A model generated the notes under the pieces. The model did no database searches, was not told the origin of the DNA, and saw only the letters and a program-made list of their open reading frames with translations. This document shows positions 46,606-59,204 of a DNA stretch of 64,000 nt, piece after piece. The DNA lies in NCBI GenBank assembly GCA_019454045.1, contig SKCR01015053.1, forward strand, positions 1 through 64,000, given 5' to 3'. The position numbers and the translations under genes are program-made. The stretch's first letter is position 1; every line of letters begins with the position of its first letter. This DNA comes from Zanthoxylum bungeanum (lineage: Eukaryota > Streptophyta > Magnoliopsida > Sapindales > Rutaceae).

Positions 46606-48664
46606 TGTTGGACAATTATGACCCATAGCGTCACCATTTGTACAAATCATTGTGTTATTGTACAAATTAACTATGTGACAAAGAGATTGCACTCTTATCA
46701 TTTGTGATTAGATCACCTAGATATATAAATGATACGAGGTCCATATTATTTGTTCCTGAACTGAGAATGATATAAGACAGTATCAGTCCACGAAGGATAA
46801 ATCATTAAATATCCCTAGTCATAGTATTATCGAGATTGGACATCGATAAATACGTAAAAGACTAGTATTACAATTGTGTGCATTGTAAGGGCACAACAAC
46901 ATAGTTCTCATATATTTGGGTATAGGATACTCATGCAAGTGTAATAGGAGGTTGTGTTTTAACGATGGTATGGGAAACAGCTTCGCTCTGGATAGACCCC
47001 TCAGAATTCCATTGGTAGTATGACTATGTGTCTATGGAAGTCCGAATCAGGGTAGGTGTATTTGGTCTTAACCTGAGACTTGCACCGCTAATACTTGCGA
47101 CAATCAATATACTTTGGTTGAGGTCGTCCAGGGCTTTAACAGGTTCTGTGTACGCCAATACTGGGTATATTGAGAATCATAGTGTGTTGGGTGTGATGTC
47201 AAGATGGAAGTGTCACTCCAGTCATATGGAGATGATGGTCACGTAGGATACGGTACTGGTTCTCTTAAGTACTGCAGTCATCGGGATAATATGACTAGGT
47301 CATAGTTATCCGATATAGAGACTAGTTACCAGACATCTGACATGTGCTTCATACGGGCAGACACAATTCCAGCCCCAGGCATAGCACGTGATCATCTAAT
47401 ACTGGATCGAAATACGCAATACCACTTATACTACGCCTGATATAGATCGCTTATTCCTGTAAGCATGTTTCTGGAGAATTGGGTAGGCATAGCGCTTTGC
47501 TAGAAGCCAACCTTGTCTTGTGAATCGGTGTAAACGTAGTACGAGGTACTTACATATTCGGATAGTCCGACGACCCGATTTACTGCCAATATATCCGGAG
47601 ATCTCATGGGTCGCTTCTCGAAGATTCACCGATGACGTATGACTCGCACTTTAATTAATCTGAGATTAATTTAAATGAGAGAGAAAATTAATCTGGGATT
47701 AATTACGGAGATATTTTATCTGGGATAAAATATCAATTAAAGAGAGAGAACGATTAATTTGGAATAATCGATAAAATAATATATTTATATATTATACGAA
47801 ATTGGATTTCGATGCAGAATTAAAATTAGGTTTTAATTCGGGCGAACGGATTAATTTAGAATTAATTCGTTAGCGACGTGAATAGTGATTTTGCTAGGCG
47901 TAATCATTTAATTACGACGCAACGGAAAATTCGTTAATTTGGAATTACCGAACCCGAGCTCGTGATTGTTTGCGAGCGCATTCGCATTTCGAATTCGAGT
48001 GCGGCACGCAAGTCAAATCAAGCGTCAAATCGCAAGTCACATCAAGCTTCAAATCACATGTCACTTTGAGTGATGTGACATTTGATTGATTGATGTGAGT
48101 TGATGTGTATTGATTGACAAGCATTTAATGCTTGCTTTTTGGAATTAAAAGAAAAGGTAAATGGTTTATTAATTTTTGGAAAATATATAAACCTATTACA
48201 TTTTTTTTATTTCACAATCTCTCTATCCCTTTTACGATATTAGGTTTTTTGGAGCAAAAATGCTCCTCTCTTTCACGGTCTCTACACTTATTCTTCCTTC
48301 TGGTTTCTGTAAAAAACCGAGAGTGATGGAGATGGTGAAGACTTGATTTTGTTGCAAGATCTTTGTGCTAGCACATTCTAGGAGGCATACCAAGGTGTTA
48401 GGGCAGTGTATGCGTGAGCTTGGAATCCATTGTTGAAGCTTGGAGCTTCAAAGGACATCAATGGCCGATTCTTAGAGGAGGAAACAGCCCCCACAGCGTG
48501 CAGTCCACCATTTGCTCAGCCCTGCCGAGCAAGGAGGAGTAGTGCGGTTTTGGTCCTTGTTGCATCTCTACCGATCAATGTGAGTCATTCTGCACCTCAT
48601 TTGGTTTTATTTACACTTGTTTCATGCTTAATCTATAATCTTGGGACTTGATTTAAACTCAACA
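46606..48664 (+). repeat. Element D 5' LTR
   Basis: TGTTGGACAATTATGACCC start, AAACTCAACA end, 2.06 kb. Hairpin array at about 47,655-47,950. Two 24-bp direct repeats at 48008-48031 and 48032-48055, based on GCAAGTCAAATCAAGCGTC, differ at two positions. Confidence 0.93.
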
Positions 48665-48665
48665 A

Positions 48666-48678
48666 AGGTATCTTGAGC
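48666..48678 (+). other. Element D primer-binding site (diverged)
   Basis: AGGTATCTTGAGC: the first T is lost compared with E2's TGGTATCTTGAGC, so the pairing with the primer tRNA 3' end is weakened. Confidence 0.72.
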
Positions 48679-51410
48679 TATTGATTGCATGAAATTGATT
48701 TTAGGGCTAAAATTGGGCAAAACGAATTTGTGCATTATTTGATGAAATTGGATTGATGAATATGCTTAATTGATTTTTAATTGATGATTGATTAGATCAA
48801 TTTGAAGAATTTGGTTTGGAATAAATTTCCCCAATTTGGCTTATGTTGACCGAAAATTAGAACCCTAAAATTGTCTTGGATTTTGATTTTTTGATTCATT
48901 GGATGAGTTAGAAATCATTAGGGGATATTGTTTTAATGTTTAATTTGGTTCAATTGGATTGAATTTGATTTGGGCATTATTTTCCTCATTGGCCGAGAAC
49001 TATAGGCATGAAAATTGGGTTTGATTTTGATCAAATTATGTTGGACATGATTCCATTATGATAAGCATGATTAATTGTACAAATTTGGTGTTTTGGAAAT
49101 ATTGATTTGGGTAATTGATAATGCTATACACTTTATTTAATTGAATTGAAAAATTGGATTTTGTAATTTAATTAAATTGGGCCTTAAATTGGATTTGGGC
49201 TTTTAAAGTTGTTATTGGGCTTGTTGGGCTTTGTTGTACAAAGTTGGGTTTAGGCAAAATTGGTTGGATCCAATTAAGCCCAAAACCGCATCCAAAAGGC
49301 CCGAATGCGACTAATGAACCTTTAAAGTTTAATTGGGCCTAATAGGCCTAAATTGATTTCTAGGCTTATGGGGTAACTCTCGGATTGGATTTTGGTTATT
49401 TGGTTTGATCCGAGTTGACCAAAATTCCACGCCTTGAAGAAATTAATTAAAAGCCCATTGTACTTTAATTAAATTAATATTGGATATTAATCGGGCTAAG
49501 AGACCCATAACGATTAAATTTGGAATTTAAATCGTAAAGGTTTTTTTTTATAAGTGTAATATTTAATTTGGAATTAAATAGTGAATTAGAATTAAATGTA
49601 TATTAAATTGGATTTAATTATGTAATTTAATTTAATTCGAGAATTCTTAATTTGAGTACTTATTCGCAAAATGAGTTTGACTCGAACAAAATCAAATCGT
49701 TGTTTGAACATTGGATGATCACTAATTATCAGATTATTAATTTGATTAGATTGATTGATAACATGCTTGTGTGAATACATGGTTGTGATGCATGAATAAT
49801 GTATATCGGATGAATATTAGTCGAGTGGGGCAATTTTGGAAATTGTAATAAATTTGATTTATTAATTGGACCTGCGAGTGCAGCCTTATCTCTTATTTCT
49901 TTGTATTCTCTTCTCACTTATTCCCCTCAATGTAAATGAGGTTTCTTTAGAAGTGTAGTGTAACGGGTAGAAGTAAATACATGTGCTAGATGGAGAGAGA
50001 AAGAGAGAGATTTGATATAGGATCAATGTTAAATATCCATCTGCATATCATATTATTTTACATATGCGCTTTATTATGTGTTTAGAAAGCATGTTTAAGG
50101 GTGTATGATGATGAGACCTTAAAAAAGATAATAAATTGGTTGCCAATTTGCATGCGAAAAACCCTCAAATTATATTAATCGTTTTTCCTTCCATTGAGTG
50201 ATTCTTACTCAAGATCTAAGACAGCATTGGTTTGTTGGCCAAATTCAAGACCTTTGTCTTTCGAGGATGTGTTTGAATCACGAAGGCTTTATTCCATATC
50301 AGTGCCTTGTCCAAGTTGTGGTTTGTTGGCCAAAGTCAAGACCACTTCTTGTCCATCGACATTGATTACGAAGTTTTCCATGGTCAATGGGTCGCGCTTG
50401 ACTGGGATCACTAAGTTTGTTGTGCCAAAGCCAAGGTTTAGTTGATTCAGAGGAAAAATGTTAGGTAATACATTGGATGTATTGGCATATATAAGATATA
50501 TGTTTCGGACTTGGATGTCCCCATACCGGATCTAGGAATTGGATTGGATCCAATCGATCTTAGAGATCTACCTAGTTAATTATCATACAATTTGTTGGCC
50601 AAATTCAAGATTGTGTGATATTTAACGGGATCCTAGCCCACTAGGAAACACGGTTTCCCGAGTACTCGACAGTGAGTTGGAGGCTCGCCGAAAAATAGTG
50701 GGAGGCAAGAATTGATTTTGCAATATTCGTTCAATTACTCGCCATACGCGCTCATTTCAATTATTTCGTCGATATCAATTAAATGTTAGTTGGACTAATA
50801 TTTAAATTGTTGTTTTATAAGCAGTTGGACTGTATTATAGTTGATTATATAATTGGATTATAGTAATCAATATATTGAATTAATTAATTTCAATTTACAG
50901 TTGATTTTATAATGGATTATAGTAATCAATGTAATTGAGGTTAATTAATTTAAATTATATTTGATTGTATAGTTGGACTATAATAATCAATATAATACAT
51001 ATTACCACAAATCGTTGATTAAATAGTTGGACTATAAGAATTAAGATAAAATGAAAGATTAGCATTTAAAACATAATCATGGGTGAAAATGTATTTAAAC
51101 GACTATATTTTTCATATTGGGAATAATATTTTAGGATGGTCCTGGAAATATAATAAGTTACTTTATTTGATAAAATAACATATTAGGCCTAAGTCTGGAG
51201 TTAATCTAATAAGTGGAACATGATATTTGGAATATTCATGTAATGATAACTTTAATGCTTAATCCATTATACTTGTCATATAGACACATTAATTTCTTTA
51301 TCAGCACTAAGAATTAGATTCTTAAAGTATGATATTGAAATTGAAGGATCTTCATAAATCTATACTTAGATTTTAAAAGTAAACAAATTGCAATAATAAA
51401 CTCTTGGAGA
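48679..51410 (+). other. Element D long non-coding leader
   Basis: Collinear with the other family X leaders; TTGGCCAAA motifs at about 50,235, 50,328 and 50,596. No credible gene. Confidence 0.75.
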
Positions 51411-54400
51411 GTTAATGACTATTCTCAAGGAGATAAAGTGAAAGTTTGCAATTAGGCAAGTAGCGCAAGGCGCACATTACTTCGATATTTCAGAATGCCA
51501 AGGCTTGGCCAAAGGCTTCTGGAGTGTGGAAATTGGCAAAGGCAAAATCATTATAGTCTTCTAGGAAGATAAGATGACATATCCCAAGAAGGAATTGAAG
51601 ACGAGCAAGGCTCTGACTTCAAATATGTTTGTCATAATTATGTTCACAACTAGTATTAAAATTAGATTTAAATACTTAGTGTGGTACATAAATATATGTA
51701 TTGATGTTTAGAATATGTTTTGAACAGGATACTGACTTCAATAGAGATTAATCTGTGAATCGGAAACGGGACGAAAGTCACTGTTTTAACCGTAGATACC
51801 GAAGTTTAGGAACTACCCTTTGGGTATGTACGTAAATTAGGAAACTGTTATAATGTAACTAGTTTGACTAGAAACATTATCTTTATATCAGTGTTTAATC
51901 CGTTGCGGATTGGACCTTTATATTTTAGAACACTAAAGTGTTTTATTATATAAAGATGATATCTAGATAAACACATTATATGTGAACGACAGAATTTATA
52001 TTTAGAATATAAATAAATCTCACACGAATAATTTGACAAACAAAAAGCTCGAACTGATTTGATTAGGTTGAAACTTAATAGTGGCAATGTTGTCTGGGAC
52101 ACATTAAACAAAAATCGTATATCCGCACTTTTGAAGAGCGGGTACAAGGACAGATTTGATTCCAATCAAATAAAGTCTACGAATCTAGTTTATTGGGCAA
52201 AGTGCCTAAAACACTATTTACTTGGTAAAAGTGTAAATGCCACCGATTTGTAACCCCTAGTTCATAGTGAAGCAAGTGGGCCCATGTCTAGCTAGGCTAG
52301 ATGTGGATGTGGATATTTTGTGACCTATACGGATGTGGCATCGCGTAATGGTTATGTGTTTCTTTTGAAGAACACAAATCAGAAACTTTTATAGTTTCGA
52401 CACGAAATAGACAAACAGATCAGCTATAGTATTAAACCGTTACAGTAAGACCGTAATGGAAATTACTTAAGCAATAAGTTTCTAAAATACTTGAAAGAGT
52501 AAAGTATTCTTTCAAGAAAGGACTCCTCCCGGAACACGTCAATTTGACGGTGTGTCCGAATTGAGTAACCGAATTTTGTTAGACATGATTAGGTTAATCA
52601 TGAGTCGCTCTGAGCTACCATTTCCTTCAACGGATAAACATTAACAGTGCAGAACTTGTTTAGAATAAGGTTCCATTAAAATCTGTTTGACAGATTTCAT
52701 ATTAGATATGAACGGGAAAGGAACCGGGTTTCACATTCCTGTTAAATTTGGGAATGCTAGGCATATATTTTGATGATACCAAACTAAAACCCAAATTGGA
52801 TAAGTGCCAATTGTAGGTTATCCTAGGGATACCAAAAGTATAGTACTTATACAACTCACGAGAGAACAATTAGATTGTTGCTCACCATGCGCTTTTCCTG
52901 AGAGAAATACCGATGTGCAGTGGTAAGTGGGAGGATAGTAAAACTCGATGAAAAACAGAGTGATACGATTCAAGGCACCGACTCCTTAATGGAACACAAA
53001 TAATTCATCAATGATGTAACTATTACCATTAATCTTCGTATACACAAGAACCGCGTATGTCAGAGAGATTCAGAAAACAACCTGGGGTATCGGTTTCTGA
53101 TCTCACCTAGTAAAGATGTCAATCTTTTGAGGTATATCAACTGACTAAGTATTAGGAAGTGATACAAGGTATCGACTCCCTATTATGGAAAAATGCCATG
53201 AGTCCAAAATGTATTCCATGTATGTCAACAAGTTTGGATACTAGTTAATGTACCGCAAGGCATTGTGCCTACTGGTACTTTATAAGTCTTCAAGGAAGAC
53301 ATACATGGAAGGCAACATACCAACGTATAAAGCTAGGCTTTTAACAAAAGGTATCGTTATCAACATTGTGTTGATTTTGATTGAACCTTTTACCTGTTGC
53401 AACGGTAAATCCATTTGGATAATGCTTGCTAATGCTGCATGTTTCATTTATGAAATATGACAGCTGGAAAGGGAAAATCGCTTTCCTGAAAAGGAAACCT
53501 TTTGGAGGATGTTTATAACATCCTGTTGGTTTTGTCGTACCAAAACTAGCAAACAAGGTTTGCAGGTTAATCGATCCATGTTTGGATTGAAGCAAGCATT
53601 GGTTCTAGTTATTATCGTTTTGATGTAATCATAATAGTATATGATTTGATTCAAAACGAAAAGATTCTTGTGTATGTAAGAGGGTTAGTGGGAGCGCACT
53701 GACAGTGGTGATCCTATAAATAATGATAATGTGTCATTTCTTGGAAATGATATTCCCATAATAATCGGTGAAAGCTTGGCTTTCAAAAACTCTCCGTGGA
53801 ATCGTACATTGTAAAATGTACGCGACCTAGTGTCTCATACGCTTTGAGCATATGATTCACAAACAGGCCAATCCAAGTGATAGTCAACGGATTGATGTTA
53901 AGAACATCCGTTAGTATCTTAGAGATCTAAGGATGCTGTCTTAAACTATGGAGAAGGAGAACTTGAAGTGACTGGGATCACTGTAGCAAGTTTCCTAAAC
54001 CGATAAAATGACTAAAAGTCGCAAACGGTACTATACAGTAGAATAACGATACAGTGAGCTGGAAATATTCCAAGCAAGATACTCTTACCGAATAAACAAC
54101 AAATTCAGATTATTGCTGCAGCTGAGGTAGCAATAGAAGCATTCTGGGGTCGATAAAATCTAATTAGATTATATATAGTTCTCTTAGCAGCTGAGCTAGG
54201 CTTCAGCACATGCTAAAGAATTAATTGTCTCATCAACGATCCAGATAAATACTTCGATATTCATCTGATTCGTTCAGATCATACATCGTGGCGATGTGAT
54301 GATCGAATAAATCGCATCAGACGATAATCATGTAAATCCACTGACGAAAACCTTTTCTCAGCAATTTGAGCCAATCGTACATAGTTCGGGTTGTAGACAC

Positions 54401-54421
54401 TTGAGTGACTGGCTATAGGCC
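51411..54421 (+). pseudogene. Element D decayed gag-pol
   Basis: Like E3, it lacks the Gag zinc knuckle: C has about 66 extra bases between ATATCCCAA and GAAGGAATTGAAG, whereas D joins them directly at about 51,580. Protease trace at about 51,660, integrase at about 52,265-52,630 with the shared +2 indel, RT at about 53,230-53,770 without YVDD, RNase H at about 54,050-54,420. Stops throughout. Confidence 0.82.
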
Positions 54422-54431
54422 AAGTGGGAGA
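54422..54431 (+). other. Element D polypurine tract
   Basis: AAGTGGGAGA before the 3' LTR. Confidence 0.92.
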
Positions 54432-54432
54432 T

Positions 54433-56497
54433 TGTTGGACAATTATGCCCATAGCGTCACCATTTGTACAGATCATTGTGTTATTGTACAAATTAACTAT
54501 GTGACAAAGAGATTGCACTCTTATCATTTGTGATTAGATCACCTAGATATATAAATGATACGAGGTCCATATTATTTGTTCCTGAACTGAGAATGATATG
54601 AGACAGTATCACTTCACGAAGGATAAATCATTAAATATCCCAAGTCAGAGTATTATCGAGATTGGACATCGATAAATACGTAAAAGACTAGTATTACACT
54701 TGTGCGCGTTGTGAGGGCACAACAACATAGTTCTCATATCTTGGGTATAGGATACTCATGCAAGTGTATTAGGAGGTTGTGTTTTACCGATGGTTTGGGA
54801 AACAGCTTCGCTCTGGATAGACCCCCTAAGAATTCCATTGGTAGTATGACTATGTGTCTATGGAAGTCCGAAATCAGGGTAGGTGTATTTGGTCTTAACT
54901 TGAGACTTGCACCGCTAATACTTGCGACAATCAATATACTTTGGTTGAGGTCGTCCAGGGCTGTAACAGGTTCTGTGTACGTCAATACTGGGTATATTGA
55001 GAATCGTAGTGTGTTGGGTGTGATGTCAAGACGGAAGTGTCACTCCCGTCATATGGAGATGATGGTCACGTAGGATACGGTACTGGTTCTCTTAAGTACT
55101 GCAGTCATCGGGATAATATGACTAGGTCATAGTTATCCGATATAGAGACTAGTTACCAGACATCCGACATGTGCTTCATATGGGGCAGACATAATTCCAG
55201 CCCCAGGCCTAGCTCGTGATCATCTGATACTGGATTGAAATACGCAATACCACTTACACTACGTCTGATATAGATCGCTTATTCCTGTAAGCATGTTTCT
55301 GGAGAATTGGGTAGGCATGGCGCTTTGCTAGAAGCCAACCTTGTCTTGTGAATCAGTGTAAACGTAGTACGAGGTACTTACGTGTTCGGATAGTTCGACG
55401 ACCCGATTTACTGCCAACATATCCGGAGATCTCATGAGTCGCTTCCCGAAGATTCACCGATGACGTATGACTCGCACTTTAATTAATCTAGGATTAATTA
55501 AATAAGAGAGAAAATTAATCTGGGAATAATTGCGGAGATATTTTATCTGGGATAAAATATCAATTAAAGAGAGAGAACGATTAATTTGGAATTAATCGAT
55601 AAAATAATATATTTAATATATCATACGAAATTGGATTTCGACGCGAAATTAAAATTAGATTTTAATTCAGGCGAACAGATTAATTTAGAATTAATTCATT
55701 AGCGACGTGAATAGTGATTTCGCTAGGCATAATCATTTAATTACGACGCAACGGAAAATTCGTTAATTTTCAATTAGCGAACCCGAGCCCGTGATTGTTT
55801 GCGATCGCATTCGCATTTCGAATTCGAGTGCGGAACGCAAGTCAAATCAAGCGTCAAATTGCAAGTCACATCATGCGTCAAATCACATGTCACTTTGAGT
55901 GATGTGACATTTGATTGATTGATGTGAGTTGATGTGTATTGATTGACAAGCATTTAATGCTTGCTTTTTGGAATTAAAAGAAAAGGTAAATGGTTTATTA
56001 ATTTTTGGAAAATATATAAACCTATTACATTTTTTTTATTTCACAATCTCTCTCTCTCCCTTTTACGGTATTAGGTTTTTTGGAGCAAAAAATGCTCCTC
56101 TCTTTCACGGTCTCTACCCCTCTTCTTCCTTCTGGTTTCTGTAAAAAACCGATAGTGATAAAGATGGTGAAGACTTGATTTTGTTGCAAGATCTTTGTGC
56201 TAACACACTCTTTGAGGCATACCAAGGTTTTAGGGCAGTGTATGCGTGAGCTTGGAATCCATTGTTGAAGCTTGGAGCTTCAAAGTACATCAATGGCCGA
56301 TTCTTGGAGGAGGAAGCAGCCCCCACGGCGTGCAGTCCACCATTTACGCAGCCCACTGCCGAGCAAGAAGGAGCAGTGCGTTTTTGGTCCTTGTTGCATA
56401 TCTACCGATCAATGTGATTCATTCCGCACCTCTTTTGTTGTATTTACACTTGTTTCATGCTTAATCTATGATCTTGGGACTTGATTTAAACTCAACA
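54433..56497 (+). repeat. Element D 3' LTR
   Basis: Partner of 46606-48664, ending AAACTCAACA. Visibly more diverged from its partner than the E3 LTRs are from each other. Confidence 0.93.
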
Positions 56498-57766
56498 TCG
56501 ATATGTGCTTCGTACGGGGCAGACACATTTCCTACCCCAGGCCTAGCACGTGACATCTAATACTGGATCGAAATACGCAATACTACGTATACTACGCCTG
56601 CTATAGATAACATATTCCTGTAAGGATATTTCTAGAGAATTGGGTAGGCATGACACTTTTCTAGAAGCCAACCTTGTCTTGTAAATCGGTAAAAACGTAG
56701 TGCTAGGTACTTACGTGTTCGGATAGTCCGACGACCGGATTTACTGCCAACATATCCGGGGATCACATGGGTCGCTTCCCGAAGATTCACCGATGACGTA
56801 TGACTCGTACTTTATTAATCTAGGATTAATTAAAGAGAGAAAATTAATCTGAGAGTAATTACAGAGATATTTTATCTGGGATAAAATATTCATTTAAGAG
56901 AGAACGATTAATTTGGAATTAATCGATAAATATTATATTCGATATATTATACGAAATTAGATTTCGACTCGGAATTGAAATTGGATTTTAATTTGGGCGA
57001 ACGAGTTAATTTTTAATTAATTTGTTAGTGACGTGAATAGTAATTTTCTAGGCAAAGTTATTTAATTAAATTAGATTTAATTTCGTCGCAACAGAAAATT
57101 TGTTAATTTGGAATTAGCGAACCCGAGCCCGGGAGTGTTTGCGGGCGCACTCACATTGCAAATTTAAGTGCAGCCCACAAGTCACATCAAGCGTCAAATC
57201 ACTTATCACTTTGATTGATGTGACAACTTGTCACTTAATTGAATGAATAGTGATGGTTGTTAATGATGGTGGTTGTTGGCTTTAAAAGCCTTGGCTTTTT
57301 GAAAGTAAAAAGGTGTCTTATATACACAATTTTCCAACCATAAAAATATAACACATTTTTGCATCTCTCTCTCACCTTCTTCTCTCTTTGCTCACGACCT
57401 AGTGCCTTTTCTTCTCATTTTTCTGTAAAAAACCGAGAATGAATAAGAAGTGCAAGTGTGATTTTTGTGGCAAAAATTACCAAGTGCTAGCACACATTCG
57501 GGGTCCTGCGAAGGTGATAGGGAAACCCACCCGTGGGCTTGGAATACACATCATAAAGCTTGGAGCTTGAGATCATCCATGGCCGAATTTGGAGGAGCCA
57601 AAAACCTGAAAATGCCGAGAGTTCAAGGAGCTTCAAATGGCATAAAAAGTTTTGTTCTTCGTCACATCGGTCAACCGATCATTGTGAGTATTCCGCAACT
57701 TCTTTGATGTATTCATACATGTTTCTATGCTTAAAATGATCCTTGGGACCTTAGAGAAACCCAACT
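56498..57766 (+). repeat. Element C 3' LTR, part 2
   Basis: Resumes with TCGAT (56498-56502, one mismatch to CCGAT) and ATGTGCTTCGTACGGGG, collinear with about 38,888-40,156. Ends GAAACCCAACT before GGAGC. Confidence 0.92.
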
Positions 57767-57881
57767 GGAGCAACTTCATAATATTAAAAGCCCATGTTAT
57801 TATGAAACATTAATGAAAACATATTCCTAATTTTAACATTCTCTCTTAACATGTAGGTTAAAATATTTCACAAACATTCAA

Positions 57882-59204
57882 ATGGCAAACAGAATATCAC
57901 TTCGTTCCATCCTTAATGAGCATAAGCTCAAATGGGACAACTACAATGACTGGTTTAGAAACCTTAAAATTGTCTTACGACAATAAAAGATTTTCTATGT
58001 TCTTGAAAGACCATTTCCCTCTGAACCCGCAGAAGATGTTGACCATAATATATTTGATGCTCGGAAGAAACACGTTGATGATGATGAGCAAGCAGTTTGC
58101 ATAATGCTTGGCTCTATGTCGGACGAACTTCAGAAAGCTCACGAAGATATGGATGCTCAAACCATCATCTTTCACTTGAAGGAGTTGTATGCAACTTCCG
58201 TTCATACCGTGAGATTCCAAGTGTCATGTGCCTTATTCCAAACAAGGTATAAAGAAGGATCTGTTAGTGGACATGTGCTTAAGATGATTGGCCACATTGA
58301 AAAATTAGCCAACCTCGGGTTCATCTTGGATCATGAGATAGGTCACGATGTAATTCTTCAGTCCTTACCAAAAGACTTCTCTAACTTTATTATGTAGTTT
58401 CATCTATCTAATAAAGAAGCTACTTTAGCAGAATTGCACAATCTGATAAAGCAAGCAGAGAAGGACTTGAAATCGGAGCTTAAAACCTCCATCATGCTTA
58501 CGGGTATGGACCTGAAGCCACGAGGCCTAAAGAAAAATAAGGGCATGGCCAAGGCTCCAGATCACCTAAAGCCCAATGGTAAGGTGGAGAAGAAAAAGGG
58601 AAAGGGGATATGTTTCTTTTGTGGAAAGAATGCTCATTGGAAGAAAGACTGCAGATCCTTGAAAGCCAAGGAAGCTAGGGAAGCCCAAGAGGCCAAGAAG
58701 CCTAATGCTTCAGGTATGTTGTATATGATTGAACTATATTCTCAAAACTCTGAACCTTCTACTTGGGTGCTTGACACCGGTTGTGGGACTTACTTGTGTA
58801 ATAATGTTCAGGGCCTGAGAGAAACAGTAGGAGACTCCGTCATGGGGGGTTGCTTACGCATGGGTAATGGAGCAAAACTGGCTGCATTGTGCTTGGGGAC
58901 TTATTCATTAGTTTTGCCGAATGGTTTAGTTTTAGACTTAGAAGATTATGTTTATGTATCTTCTCTAGTAAATAACATCATTTCAATTTCTTCTTTATGT
59001 AATAAAGGCTTTTCATGCCAAATAAGTTGTAATGAATGTTATATTTATTTCAATGAAATAAAATATGGAGATGGTATTTTTAATAATGGTATCTATGTCT
59101 TACAAACTAACAAAGAATGTTCAACCTCTAATATATACAACGTTAACTCGAATAATCTCAATAAAAACACTTCTATGGCACAGTCGCTTAAGTCATATCA
59201 ATGA
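57882..59204 (+). pseudogene. Element B gag and protease (two in-frame stops)
   Basis: The ATG at 57882 opens Copia Gag (MANRISLRSILNEHKLKWDN). One frame runs to 59204, broken only by TAA at 57984 and TAG at 58395. The zinc knuckle is at 58611-58652 (CFFCGKNAHWKKDC, CX2CX4HX4C). The retropepsin active site DTG at 58773-58781 is intact (WVLDTGCGTYLCNN). After about 59,160 the frame leaves the homology and GAG-pre-integrase continues in the +1 frame. The leader upstream contains the C insertion. Confidence 0.92.

Larger units (their letters stand above)
46606..56497 (+). mobile_element. Family X Copia-type element D (non-autonomous)
   Basis: LTRs at 46606-48664 and 54433-56497, PBS at 48666, PPT at 54422. 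The target duplication is CCGAT on the left and TCGAT on the right (4 of 5). Inserted in the 3' LTR of C. The internal region has no intact ORF. Confidence 0.93.
38156..57766 (+). mobile_element. Family X Copia-type element C (non-autonomous, split by D)
   Basis: TSD GGAGC at 38151-38155 and 57767-57771. 5' LTR at 38156-40156, canonical PBS at 40158, leader, decayed pol, PPT at 45861, 3' LTR at 45872-46605 plus 56498-57766. The right terminus is CT rather than CA, so the last LTR base is mutated. Of the four copies its pol keeps the most readable motifs. Confidence 0.93.
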
